This document shows positions 36,400 to 49,283 of a stretch of DNA of 64,000 nt, one piece after another (the stretch's first letter is position 1; each line of letters starts with the position of its first letter). The position numbers and the translations under genes were made by a program. The notes under the pieces are model-generated. The model was not told the origin of the DNA and searched no databases. It saw nothing but the letters and a program-made list of their open reading frames with translations. This DNA comes from Haematobia irritans. Its lineage: Eukaryota; Arthropoda; Insecta; Diptera; Muscidae. The stretch spans positions 226,920,537-226,984,536 of the forward strand of contig NC_134397.1 of assembly GCF_050003625.1 (NCBI RefSeq), read 5' to 3'.

Positions 36400-37500
36400 G
36401 TCATGAATTAAGCTCCTTTTCGCTCTAGGACGCATAGTTTAGGAGATATGAGCAAAACAAGTTTTTCATATAAAAATTTCAATTTTTTCAGGATTTGGAT
36501 GGAATTTTCGATTTTTTGGGGGTGGTCATGAATTAAGCTCCTTTTCGCTCTAGGACGCATAGTTTAGGAGATATGAGCAAAACAAGTTTTTCATATAAAA
36601 ATTTCAATTTTTTCAGGATTTGGATGGAATTTTCGATTTTTTGGGGGTGGTCATGAATTAAGCTCCTTTTCGCTCTAGGACGCATAGTTTAGGAGATATG
36701 AGCAAAACAAGTTTTTCATATAAAAATTTCAATTTTTTCAGGATTTGGATGGAATTTTCGATTTTTTGGGGGTGGTCATGAATTAAGCTACTTTTCGCTG
36801 TAGGACGCATAGTTTAGGAGATATGAGCAAAACAAGTTTTTCATATAAAAATTTCAATTTTTTCAGGATTTGGATGGAATTTTCGATTTTTTGGGGGTGG
36901 TCATGAATTAAGCTACTTTTCGCTGTAGGACGCATAGTTTAGGAGATATGAGCAAAACAAGTTTTTCATATAAAAAATTCAATTTTTTCAGGATTTGGAT
37001 GGAATTTTCGATTTTTTGGGGGTGGTCATGAATTAAGCTCCTTTTCGCTCTAGGACGCATAGTTTAGGAGATATGAGCAAAACAAGTTTTTCATATAAAA
37101 ATTTCAATTTTTTCAGGATTTGGTTGGAATTTTCGATTTTTTGGGGGTGGTCATGAATTAAGCTCCTTTTCGCTCTAGGACGCATAGTTTTGGAGATATG
37201 AGCAAAACAAGTTTTTCATATAAAAATTTCAATTTTTTCAGGATTTGGATGGAATTTTCGATTTTTTGGGGGTGGTCATGAATTAAGCTCCTTTTCGCTC
37301 TAGGACGCATAGTTTAGGAGATATGAGCAAAACAAGTTTTTCATATAAAAATTTCAATTTTTTCAGGATTTGGATGGAATTTTCGATTTTTTGGGGGTGG
37401 TCATGAATTAAGCTACTTTTCGCTGTAGGACGCATAGTTTAGGAGATATGAGCAAAACAAGTTTTTCATATAAAAATTTCAATTTTTTCAGGATTTGGAT
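36400..37500 (+). repeat. Block related to 24.7-25.7 kb
   Basis: Canonical monomers with the gctacttttcgctgtagg subtype near 36,788, 36,913 and 37,413 and one aaaaaattca variant near 36,972. The first two gctac monomers and the aaaaaattca variant match 25,106, 25,231 and 25,291 at an offset near 11,681 bp. The third gctac monomer is one monomer further on here (500 versus 375 bp). This points to transposition-like exchange over long distance within the array, followed by gain or loss of one monomer. Confidence 0.75.
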
Positions 37501-38160
37501 GGAATTTTCGATTTTTTGGTGGTGGTCATGAATTAAGCTCCTTTTCGCTCTAGGACGCATAGTTTAGGAGATATGAGCAAAACAAGTTTTTCATATAAAA
37601 ATTTCATTTTTTCCAGGATTTGGATGGAATTTGCGATTTTTTGGGGGTGGTCATGAATTAAGCTCCTTTTCGCTCTAGGACGCATAGTTTATGAGATATG
37701 AGCAAAACAAGTTTTTCATATAAAAATTTCAATTTTTTCAGGATTTGGATGGAATTTTCGATTTTTTGGTGGTGGTCATGAATTAAGCTCCTTTTCGCTC
37801 TAGGACGCATAGTTTATGAGATATGAGCAAAACAAGTTTTTCATATAAAAATTTCATTTTTTTCAGGATTTGGTTGGAATTTTCAATTTTTTGGGGGTGG
37901 TCATGAATTAAGCTCCTTTTCGCTGTAGGACGCATAGTTTATGAGATATGAGCAAAACAAGTTTTTCATATAAAAATTTAAATTTTTTCAGGATTTGGAT
38001 GGAATTTTCGATTTTTTGGGGGTGGTCATGAATTAAGCTCCTTTTCGCTGTAGGACGCATAGTTTAGGAGATATGAGCAAAACAAGTTTTTCATATAAAA
38101 ATTTCATTTTTTCCAGGATTTGGATGGAATTTTCGATTTTTTGGGGGTGGTCATGAATTA
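37500..38160 (+). repeat. Mixed monomers with ggtggtgg and tttatgag variants
   Basis: About five monomers. Two have ggtggtgg for gggggtgg near 37,517 and 37,768, about 250 bp apart, which suggests a dimer duplication. Several have tttatgagatatg. The segment links the 24.7-25.7-kb-like block to the tetramer duplication downstream. Nothing unrelated to the satellite is present. Confidence 0.65.
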
Positions 38161-39160
38161 AGCTCCTTTTCGTTCTAGGACGCATAGTTTAGGAGATATG
38201 AGCAAAACAAGTTTTTCATATAAAAATTTAAATTTTTCCAGGATTTTGGATGGAATTTTCGATTTTTTGGGGGGTGGTCATGAATTAAGCTCCTTTTCGC
38301 TCTAGGACGCATAGTTTAGGAGATATGAGCAGAACAAGTTTTTCATATAAAAATTTAAATTTTTTCAGGATTTGGATGGAATTTTCGATTTTTTGGAGGT
38401 GGTCATGAATTAAGCTCCTTTTCGCTCTAGGACGCATAGTTTAGGAGATATGAGCAAAACAAGTTTTTCATATAAAAATTTCAATTTTTTCAGGATTTGG
38501 ATGGAATTTTCGATTTTTTGGGGGTGGTCATGAATTAAGCTCCTTTTCGCTCTAGGACGCATAGTTTAGGAGATATGAGCAAAACAAGTTTTTCATATAA
38601 AAATTTCAATTTTTTCAGGATTTGGATGGAATTTTCGATTTTTTGGGGGTGGTCATGAATTAAGCTCCTTTTCGCTCTAGGACGCATAGTTTAGGAGATA
38701 TGAGCAAAACAAGTTTTTCATATAAAAATTTAAATTTTTCCAGGATTTTGGATGGAATTTTCGATTTTTTGGGGGGTGGTCATGAATTAAGCTCCTTTTC
38801 GCTCTAGGACGCATAGTTTAGGAGATATGAGCAGAACAAGTTTTTCATATAAAAATTTAAATTTTTTCAGGATTTGGATGGAATTTTCGATTTTTTGGAG
38901 GTGGTCATGAATTAAGCTCCTTTTCGCTCTAGGACGCATAGTTTAGGAGATATGAGCAAAACAAGTTTTTCATATAAAAATTTCAATTTTTTCAGGATTT
39001 GGATGGAATTTTCGATTTTTTGGGGGTGGTCATGAATTAAGCTCCTTTTCGCTCTAGGACGCATAGTTTAGGAGATATGAGCAAAACAAGTTTTTCATAT
39101 AAAAATTTCAATTTTTTCAGGATTTGGATGGAATTTTCGATTTTTTGGGGGTGGTCATGA
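38160..39160 (+). repeat. 502-bp tetramer duplicated in tandem
   Basis: The rare junction ccaggattttgga occurs at 38,238 and 38,740. It is followed in both places by ggggggtgg, gagcagaacaag and ttggaggtgg monomers and then canonical ones. The unit is four monomers plus two inserted bases (an extra T and an extra G), and the inserts are present in both copies, so they predate the duplication. Confidence 0.85.
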
Positions 39161-39189
39161 ATTAAGCTCCTTTTCGCTCTAGGACGCAT

Positions 39190-40953
39190 AGTTTAGGAGA
39201 TATTAACAGAACAAGTTTTTCATATAAAAATTTCAATTCTTTTAGGATTTGGTTGGAATTTTCGATTTTTTGGGGGTGGTCATGAATTAAGCACCTTTTC
39301 GCTCTAGGACGCATAGTTTAGGAGATATGAGCAAAACAAGTTTTTCATATAAAAATTTTAATTTTTTCAGAATTTGGATGGAATTTTCGATTTTTTGGGG
39401 GTGGTCATGAATTAAGCTCCTTTTCGCTCTAGGACGCATAGTTTAGGAGATATGAGCAAAACAAGTTTTTCATATAAAAATTTCAATTTTTCAGGATTTG
39501 GATGGAATTTTAAATTTTTTGGGGGTGGTCATGAATTAAGCTCCTTTTCGCTCTAGGACGCATAGTTTAGGAGATATGAGCAAAACAAGTTTTTCATATA
39601 AAAATTTCATTTTTTCCAGGATTTGGATGGAATTTTCGATTTTGTGGGGGTGGTCATGAATTAAGCACCTTTTCGCTGTAGGACGCATAGTTTAGGAGAT
39701 ATGAGCAAAACAAGTTTTTCATATAAAAATTTCAATTTTTTCAGGATTTGGATGGAATTTTCGATTTTTTGGGGGTGGTCATGAATTAAGCTCCTTTTCG
39801 CCGTAGGACGCATAGTTTATGAGATATGAGCAAAACAAGTTTTTCATATAAAAATTTCATTTTTTTTCAGGATTTGGATGGAATTTTCGATTTTTTGGGG
39901 GTGGTCATGAATTAAGCTCCTTTTCGCTGTAGGACGCATAGTTTAGGAGATATGAGCAAAACAAGTTTTTTATATAAAAATTTCAATTTTTTTAGGATTT
40001 GGTTGGAATTTTCGATTTTTTGGGGGTGGTCATGAATTAAGCTCCTTTTCGCTCTAGGACGCATAGTTTAGGAGATATGAGCAAAACAAGTTTTTCATAT
40101 AAAAATTTCAATTTTTTCAGGATTTGGATGGAATTTTCGATTTTTTGGGGGTGGTCATGAATTAAGCTCCTTTTCGCTCTAGGACGCATAGTTTAGGAGA
40201 TATGAGCAAAACAAGTTTTTCATATAAAAATTTCAATTTTTTCAGGATTTGGATGGAATTTTCGATTTTTTGGGGGTGGTCATGAATTAAGCTCCTTTTC
40301 GCTCTAGGACGCATAGTTTAGGAGATATGAGCAAAACAAGTTTTTCATATAAAAATTTCAATTTTTCAGGATTTGGATGGAATTTTCGATTTTTTGGGGG
40401 TGGTCATGAATTAAGCACCTTTTCGCTCTAGGACGCATAGTTTAGGAGATATGAGCAAAACAAGTTTTTCATATAAAAATTTCATTTTTTCCAGGATTTG
40501 GATGGAATTTTCGATTTTTTGGGGGTGGTCATGAATTAAGCTCCTTTTCGCTCTAGGACGCATAGTTTAGGAGATATGAGCAAAACAAGTTTTTCATATA
40601 AAAATTTCAATTTTTTCAGGATTTGGATGGAATTTTAAATTTTTTGGGGGTGGTCATGAATTAAGCTCCTTTTCGCTGTAGGACGCATAGTTTAGGAGAT
40701 ATGAGCAAAACAAGTTTTTCATATAAAAATTTAAATTTTTTCAGGATTTGGATGGAATTATCGATTTTTTGGGGGTGGTCATGAATTAAGCTCCTTTTCG
40801 CTGTAGGACGCATAGTTTAGGAGATATGAGCAAAACAAGTTTTTCATATAAAAATTTCAATTTTTTCAGGATTTGGATGGAATTTTCGATTTTTTGGGGG
40901 TGGTCATGAATTAATCTCCTTTTCGCTTTAGGACGCATAGTTTAGGAGATATG
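39190..40953 (+). repeat. Mosaic of 2,942-unit and B-like sequence
   Basis: A taacagaacaag monomer at 39,204 and the run from tttgtggggg at 39,641 through gccgtagg at 39,800 to tatata at 39,971 match the 2,942-bp unit (32,100, 32,259 and 32,429) at an offset of 7,541-7,542 bp. From about 40,370 the order (short tail, gcacc, cattttttccagg, ttaaattt) is B-like, as at 33.9 kb. The segment is a patchwork of blocks known from elsewhere in the array. Confidence 0.75.
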
Positions 40954-42480
40954 AGCAACACAAGTTTTTCATATAAAAATTTCAATTTTTTCAGGATTTG
41001 GATGGAATTTTCGATTTTTTGGGGGTGGTCATGAATTAAGCTCCTTTTCGCTCTAGGACGCATAGTTTAGGAGATATGAGCAAAACAAGTTTTTCATATA
41101 AAAATTTCAATTTTTTCAGGATTTGGATGGAATTTTCGATTTTGTGGGGGTGGTCATGAATTAAGCTCCTTTTCGCTCTAGGACGCATAGTTTAGGAGAT
41201 ATGAGCAAAACAAGTTTTTCATATAAAAATTTAAATTTTTTCAGGATTTGTTTGGAATTTTAAATTTTTTGGGGGTGGTCATGAATTAAGCTCCATTTCG
41301 CTGTAGGACGCATAGTTTAGGAGATATGAGCAAAACAAGTTTTTCATATAAAAATTTCAATTTTTTCAGGATTTGGATGGAATTTTCGATTTTGTGGGGG
41401 TGGTCATGAATTAAGCTCCTTTTCGCTCTAGGACGCATAGTTTAGGAGATATGAGCAAAACAAGTTTTTCATATAAAAATTTCAATTTTTTCAGGATTTG
41501 GATGGAATTTTCGATTTTTTGGGGGTGGTCATGAATTAAGCTCCTTTTCGCTCTAGGACGCATAGTTTAGGAGATATGAGCAAAACAAGTTTTTCATATA
41601 AAAATTTCAATTTTTTCAGGATTTGGATGGAATTTTCGATTTTTTGGGGGTGGTCATGAATTAAGCTCCTTTTCGCTCTAGGACGCATAGTTTAGGAGAT
41701 ATGAGCAAAACAAGATTTTCATATAAAAATTTAAATTTTTTCAGGATTTGGATGGAATTTTCGATTTTTTGGGGGTGGTCATGAATTAAGCTCCTTTTCG
41801 CTCTAGGACGCATAGTTTAGGAGATATGAGCAAAACAAATTTTTCATATAAAAATTTAAATTTTTCAGGATTTGGAGGGAATTTACGATTTTTTGGGGGT
41901 GGTCATATTAAAATTTCAATTTTTTCAGGATTTGGATGGAATTTTCGATTTTTTGGGGGTGGTCATGAATTAAGCTCCTTTTCGCTGTAGGACGCATAGT
42001 TTAGGAGATATGAGCAAAACAAGTTTTTCATATAAAAATTTCAATTTTTCAGGATTTGGAGGGAATTTACGATTTTTTGGGGGTGGTCATATTAAAATTT
42101 CAATTTTTTCAGGATTTGGATGGAATTTTCGATTTTTTGGGGGTGGTCATGAATTAAGCTCCTTTTCGCTCTAGGACGCATAGTTTAGGAGATATGAGCA
42201 AAACAAGTTTTTCATATAAAAATTTAAATTTTTTCAGGATTTGGATGGAATTTTCGATTTTTTGGGGGTGGTCATGAATTATGCTTCTTTCGCATAGTTT
42301 AGGAGAAATGAGCAAAACAAGTTTTTCATATAAAAATTTCAATTTTTTCAGGATTTGGATGGAATTTTCGATTTTTTGGGGGTGGTCATGAATTAAGCTC
42401 CTTTTCGCTCTAGGACGCATAGTTTAGGAGATATGAGCAAAACAAGTTTTTCATATAAAAATTTCAATTTTTTCAGGATT
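40953..42480 (+). repeat. C unit, copy 2
   Basis: Marker order as in copy 1, at +6,360 bp: gagcaaca at 40,953, caagattttc at 41,711 and tttggaggga at 41,871. The second ggaggga monomer and the attatgc monomer (42,278) come at only +6,235-6,236 bp, so this copy has lost one monomer between the two truncated monomers. The rest is satellite with few changes. Confidence 0.85.
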
Positions 42481-43284
42481 TGGATGGAATTTTCGATTTT
42501 TTGGGGGTGGTCATGAATTAAGCTCCTTTTCGCTCTAGGACGCATAGTTTATGAGATATGAGCAAAACAAGCTTTTCATATAAAAATTTCAATTTTTTCA
42601 GGATTTGGATGGAATTTTCGATTTTTTGGGGGTGGTCATGAATTAAGTTCCTTTTCGCTCTAGGACGCATAGTTTAGGAGATATGAGCAAAACAAGTTTT
42701 CCATATAAAAATTTCATTTTTTTCAGGATTTGGATGGAATTTTCGATTTTTTGGGGGTGGTCATGAATTAAGCTCCTTTTCGCTGTAGGACGCATAGTTT
42801 AGGAGATATGAGCAAAACAAGTTTTTCATATAAAAATTTCAATTTTTTCAGGATTTGGATGGAATTTTCGATTTTTTGGGGGTGGTCATGAATTAAGCTC
42901 CTTTTCGCTTTAGGACGCATAGTTTAGGAGATATGAGCAAAACAAGTTTTTCATATAAAAAATTCAATTTTTTCAGGATTTGGATGGAATTTTCGATTTT
43001 TTGGGGGTGGTCATGAATTAAGCTCCTTTTCGCTCTAGGACGCATAGTTTAGGAGATATGAGCAAAACAAGTTTTTCATATAAAAATTTCATTTTTTCCA
43101 GGATTTGGATGGAATTTTCGATTTTTTGGGGGTGGTTATGAATTAAGCACCTTTTCGCTCTAGGACGCATAGTTTAGGAGATATGAGCAAAACAAGTTTT
43201 TCATATAAAAATTTCATTTTTTCCAGGATTTGGATGGAATTTTCGATTTTTTGGGGGTGGTCATGAATTAAGCTCCTTTTCGCT

Positions 43285-43370
43285 CTAGGACGCATAGTTT
43301 AGGAGATATGAGCAAAACAAGTTTTCAAAACAAGTTTTTCGCTGTAGGACGCATAGTTTAGGAGATATGA
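43285..43370 (+). repeat. Rearranged monomer junction
   Basis: After gagcaaaacaagtttt the sequence repeats caaaacaagttttt and then continues directly with cgctgtagg. The A/T tail and the first 40 or so bases of the next monomer are missing, and 14 bases are duplicated at the join. The breakpoint lies in a T tract shared by gtttttc and ccttttc. I see this junction only here. Confidence 0.8.
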
Positions 43371-43493
43371 GCAAAACAAGTTTTTCATATAAAAATTTCA
43401 ATTTTTTCAGGATTTGGATGGAATTTTCGATTTTTTGGGGGTGGTCATGAATTAAGCTCCTTTTCGCTTTAGGACGCATAGTTTAGGAGATAT

Positions 43494-45975
43494 GAGCAAC
43501 ACAAGTTTTTCATATAAAAATTTCAATTTTTTCAGGATTTGGATGGAATTTTCGATTTTTTGGGGGTGGTCATGAATTAAGCTCCTTTTCGCTCTAGGAC
43601 GCATAGTTTAGGAGATATGAGCAAAACAAGTTTTTCATATAAAAATTTCAAATTTTTCAGGATTTGGATGGAATTTTCGATTTTGTGGGGGTGGTCATGA
43701 ATTAAGCTCCTTTTCGCTCTAGGACGCATAGTTTAGGAGATATGAGCAAAACAAGTTTTTCATATAAAAATTTAAATTTTTTCAGGATTTGTTTGGAATT
43801 TTAAATTTTTTGGGGGTGGTCATGAATTAAGCTCCATTTCGCTGTAGGACGCATAGTTTAGGAGATATGAGCAAAACAAGTTTTTCATATAAAAATTTCA
43901 ATTTTTCAGGATTTGGAGGGAATTTTCGATTTTTTGGGGGTGGTCATGAATTAAGCTCCTTTTCGCTCTAGGACGCATAGTTTAGGAGATATGAGCAAAA
44001 CAAGTTTTTCATATAAAAATTTCAATTTTTTCAGGATTTGGATGGAATTTTCGATTTTTTGGGGGTGGTCATGAATTAAGCTCCTTTTCGCTCTAGGACG
44101 CATAGTTTAGGAGATATGAGCAAAACAAGTTTTTCATATAAAAATTTCAATTTTTTCAGGATTTGGATGGAATTTTCGATTTTTTGGGGGTGGTCATGAA
44201 TTAAGCACCTTTTCGCTCTAGGACGCATAGTTTAGGAGATATGAGCAAAACAAGATTTTCATATAAAAATTTAAATTTTTTCAGGATTTGGATGGAATTT
44301 TCGATTTTTTGGGGGTGGTCATGAATTAAGCTCCTTTTCGCTCTAGGACGCATAGTTTAGGAGATATGAGCAAAACAAGTTTTTCATATAAAAATTTCAA
44401 TTTTTCAGGATTTGGAGGGAATTTACGATTTTTTGGGGGTGGTCATATTAAAATTTCAATTTTTTCAGGATTTGGATGGAATTTTCGATTTTTTGGGGGT
44501 GGTCATGAATTAAGCTCCTTTTCGCTGTAGGACGCATAGTTTAGGAGATATGAGCAAAACAAGTTTTTCATATAAAAATTTCAATTTTTTCAGGATTTGG
44601 ATGGAATTTTCGATTTTTTGGGGGTGGTCATGAATTAAGCTCCTTTTCGCTCTAGGACGCATAGTTTAGGAGATATGAGCAAAACAAGTTTTTCATATAA
44701 AAATTTCAATTTTTCAGGATTTGGAGGGAATTTACGATTTTTTGGGGGTGGTCATATTAAAATTTCAATTTTTTCAGGATTTGGATGGAATTTTCGATTT
44801 TTTGGGGGTGGTCATGAATTAAGCTCCTTTTCGCTCTAGGACGCATAGTTTAGGAGATATGAGCAAAACAAGTTTTTCATATAAAAATTTAAATTTTTTC
44901 AGGATTTGGATGGAATTTTCGATTTTTTGGGGGTGGTCATGAATTAAGCTCCTTTTCGCTCTAGGACGCATAGTTTAGGAGATATGAGCAAAACAAGTTT
45001 TTCATATAAAAATTTCAATTTTTTCAGGATTTGGATGGAATTTTCGATTTTTTGGGGGTGGTCATGAATTAAGCTCCTTTTCGCTCTAGGACGCATAGTT
45101 TAGGAGATATGAGCAAAACAAGTTTTTCATATAAAAATTTCAATTTTTTCAGGATTTGGATGGAATTTTCGATTTTTTGGGGGTGGTCATGAATTAAGCT
45201 CCTTTTCGCTCTAGGACGCATAGTTTATGAGATATGAGCAAAACAAGCTTTTCATATAAAAATTTCAATTTTTTCAGGATTTGGATGGAATTTTCGATTT
45301 TTTGGGGGTGGTCATGAATTAAGTTCCTTTTCGCTCTAGGACGCATAGTTTAGGAGATATGAGCAAAACAAGTTATCATATAAAAATTTAAATTTTTTCA
45401 GGATTTGGATGGAATTTTCGATTTTTTGGGGGTGGTCATGAATTATGCTTCTTTCGCATAGTTTAGGAGATATGAGCAAAACAAGTTTTTCATATAAAAA
45501 TTTCAATTTTTTCAGGATTTGGATGGAATTTTCGATTTTTTGGGGGTGGTCATGAATTAAGCTCCTTTTCGCTGTAGGACGCATAGTTTAGGAGATATGA
45601 GCAAAACAAGTTTTTCATATAAAAATTTCAATTTTTTTAGGATTTGGTTGGAATTTTCGAGTTTTTGGGGGTGGTCATGAATTAAGCTCCTTTTCGCTCT
45701 AGGACGCATAGTTTATGAGATATGAGCAAAACAAGTTTTCCATATAAAAATTTCATTTTTTTTCAGGATTTGGATGGAATTTTCGATTTTTTGGGGGTGG
45801 TCATGAATTAAGCTCCTTTTCGCTGTAGGACGCATAGTTTAGGAGATATGAGCAAAACAAGTTTTTCATATAAAAATTTCAATTTTTTCAGGATTTGGAT
45901 GGAATTTTCGATTTTTTGGGGGTGGTCATGAATTAAGCTCCTTTTCGCTTTAGGACGCATAGTTTAGGAGATATG
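43494..45975 (+). repeat. C unit, copy 3 (2,481 bp)
   Basis: Begins with the gctttagg/gagcaacacaag monomer and has tttgtttgg with ctccatttcg near 43,790-43,830, caagattttc at 44,251 (757 bp after the start, versus 758 in the other two copies), ggaggga monomers 310 bp apart (44,411 and 44,721), tttatgag/caagctttt, caagttatcat and attatgc (45,444). It ends at the next gagcaaca at 45,975. Its second half is shared with blocks A and B, so it looks like the parent or a sibling of the HOR that follows. Confidence 0.8.
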
Positions 45976-48900
45976 AGCAACACAAGTTTTTCATATAAAA
46001 ATTTCAATTTTTTCAGGATTTGGATGGAATTTTCGATTTTTTGGGGGTGGTCATGAATTAAGCTCCTTTTCGCTCTAGGACGCATAGTTTAGGAGATATG
46101 AGCAAAACAAGTTTTTCATATAAAAATTTCAATTTTTTCAGGATTTGGATGGAATTTTCGATTTTTTGGGGGTGGTCATGAATTAAGCTCCTTTTCGCTC
46201 TAGGACGCATAGTTTAGGAGATATGAGCAAAACAAGTTTTTCATATAAAAATTTCAATTTTTCAGGATTTGGATGGAATTTTCGATTTTTTGGGGGTGGT
46301 CATGAATTAAGCACCTTTTCGCTCTAGGACGCATAGTTTAGGAGATATGAGCAAAACAAGTTTTTCATATAAAAATTTCATTTTTTCCAGGATTTGGATG
46401 GAATTTTCGATTTTTTGGGGGTGGTCATGAATTAAGCTCCTTTTCGCTCTAGGACGCATAGTTTAGGAGATATGAGCAAAACAAGTTTTTCATATAAAAA
46501 TTTAAATTTTTTCAGGATTTGGATGGAATTTTAAATTTTTTGGGGGTGGTCATGAATTAAGCTCCTTTTCGCTGTAGGACGCATAGTTTAGGAGATATGA
46601 GCAAAACAAGTTTTTCATAAAAAATTTCAATTTTTTCAGGATTTGGATGGAATTTTCGATTTTTTGGGGGTGGTCATGAATTAAGCTCCTTTTTGCTCTA
46701 GGACGCATAGTTTATGAGATATGAGCAAAACAAGTTTTCCATATAAAAATTTCATTTTTTTCAGGATTTGGATGGAATTATCGATTTTTTGGGGGTGGTC
46801 ATGAATTAAGCTCCTTTTCGCTGTAGGACGCATAGTTTAGGAGATATGAGCAAAACAAGTTTTTCATATAAAAATTTCAATTTTTTCAGGATTTGGATGG
46901 AATTTTCGATTTTGTGGGGGTGGTCATGAATTAAGCTCCTTTTCGCTCTAGGACGCATAGTTTAGGAGATATGAGCAAAACAAGTTTTTCATATAAAAAT
47001 TTCAATTTTTTCAGGATTTGGATGGAATTTTCGATTTTTTGGGGGTGGTCATGAATTAAGCTCCTTTTCGCTCTAGGACGCATAGTTTAGGAGATATGAG
47101 CAAAACAAGTTTTTCATATAAAAATTTCAATTTTTTCAGGATTTGGATGGAATTTTCGATTTTTTGGGGGTGGTCATGAATTAAGCTCCTTTTCGCTCTA
47201 GGACGCATAGTTTAGGAGATATGAGCAAAACAAGATTTTCATATAAAAATTTAAATTTTTTCAGGATTTGGATGGAATTTTCGATTTTTTGGGGGTGGTC
47301 ATGAATTAAGCTCCTTTTCGCTCTAGGACGCATAGTTTAGGAGATATGAGCAAAACAAGTTTTTCATATAAAAATTTCAATTTTTCAGGATTTGGAGGGA
47401 ATTTACGATTTTTTGGGGGTGGTCATATTAAAATTTCAATTTTTTCAGGATTTGGATGGAATTTTCGATTTTTTGGGGGTGGTCATGAATTAAGCTCCTT
47501 TTCGCTGTAGGACGCATAGTTTAGGAGATATGAGCAAAACAAGTTTTTCATATAAAAATTTCAATTTTTTCAGGATTTGGATGGAATTTTCGATTTTTTG
47601 GGGGTGGTCATGAATTAAGCTCCTTTTCGCTCTAGGACGCATAGTTTAGGAGATATGAGCAAAACAAGTTTTTCATATAAAAATTTCAATTTTTCAGGAT
47701 TTGGAGGGAATTTACGATTTTTTGGGGGTGGTCATATTAAAATTTCAATTTTTTCAGGATTTGGATGGAATTTTCGATTTTTTGGGGGTGGTCATGAATT
47801 AAGCTCCTTTTCGCTCTAGGACGCATAGTTTAGGAGATATGAGCAAAACAAGTTTTTCATATAAAAATTTAAATTTTTTCAGGATTTGGATGGAATTTTC
47901 GATTTTTTGGGGGTGGTCATGAATTATGCTTCTTTCGCATAGTTTAGGAGATATGAGCAAAACAAGTTTTTCATATAAAAATTTCAATTTTTTCAGGATT
48001 TGGATGGAATTTTCGATTTTTTGGGGGTGGTCATGAATTAAGCTCCTTTTCGCTCTAGGACGCATAGTTTAGGAGATATGAGCAAAACAAGTTTTTCATA
48101 TAAAAATTTCAATTTTTTCAGGATTTGGATGGAATTTTCGATTTTTTGGGGGTGGTCATGAATTAAGCTCCTTTTCGCTCTAGGACGCATAGTTTATGAG
48201 ATATGAGCAAAACAAGCTTTTCATATAAAAATTTCAATTTTTTCAGGATTTGGATGGAATTTTCGATTTTTTGGGGGTGGTCATGAATTAAGTTCCTTTT
48301 CGCTCTAGGACGCATAGTTTAGGAGATATGAGCAAAACAAGTTATCATATAAAAATTTAAATTTTTTCAGGATTTGGATGGAATTTTCGATTTTTTGGGG
48401 GTGGTCATGAATTAAGCTCCTTTTCGCTCTAGGACGCATAGTTTAGGAGATATGAGCAAAACAAGTTTTTCATATAAAAATTTCAATTTTTTCAGGATTT
48501 GGATGGAATTTTCGATTTTTTGGGGGTGGTCATGAATTAAGCTCCTTTTCGCTCTAGGATGCATAGTTTATGAGATATGAGCAAAACAAGCTTTTCATAT
48601 AAAAATTTCAATTTTTTCAGGATTTGGATGGAATTTTCGATTTTTTGGGGGTGGTCATGAATTAAGCTCCTTTTCGCTCTAGGACGCATAGTTTATGAGA
48701 TATGAGCAAAACAAGCTTTTCATATAAAAATTTCAATTTTTTCAGGATTTGGATGGAATTTTCGATTTTTTGGGGGTGGTCATGAATTAAGTTCCTTTTC
48801 GCTCTAGGACGCATAGTTTAGGAGATATGAGCAAAACAAGTTATCATATAAAAATTTCAATTTTTTCAGGATTTGGATGGAATTTTCGATTTTTTGGGGG

Positions 48901-49283
48901 TGGTCATGAATTAAGCTCCTTTTCGCTGTAGGACGCATAGTTTAGGAGATATGAGCAAAACAAGTTTTTCATATAAAAATTTCAATTTTTTTAGGATTTG
49001 GTTGGAATTTTCGAGTTTTTGGAGGTGGTCATGAGCAAAACAAGTTTTCCATATAAAAATTTCATTTTTTTCAGGATTTGGATGGAATTTTCGATTTTTT
49101 GGGGGTGGTCATGAATTAAGCTCCTTTTCGCTGTAGGACGCATAGTTTAGGAGATATGAGCAAAACAAGTTTTTCATATAAAAATTTCAATTTTTTCAGG
49201 ATTTGGATGGAATTTTCGATTTTTTGGGGGTGGTCATGAATTAAGCTCCTTTTCGCTTTAGGACGCATAGTTTAGGAGATATG
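45975..49283 (+). repeat. HOR block B, copy 1 (3,308 bp)
   Basis: Ordered markers from the gagcaaca monomer are caatttttcagg, gcacc, cattttttccagg, ttaaattt start, tttttcataa at 46,611, tttttgctc, ggaattatcga, caagattttc near 47,231, two 60-bp truncated monomers at 47,399 and 47,708, attatgc, two or more tttatgag/caagctttt monomers, ggatgcatag, caagttatcat, and a 45-bp deletion join tcatgagcaaaac near 49,030. The distance from tttttcataa to the next gagcaaca is 2,672 bp, as in the chimera. Confidence 0.9.
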
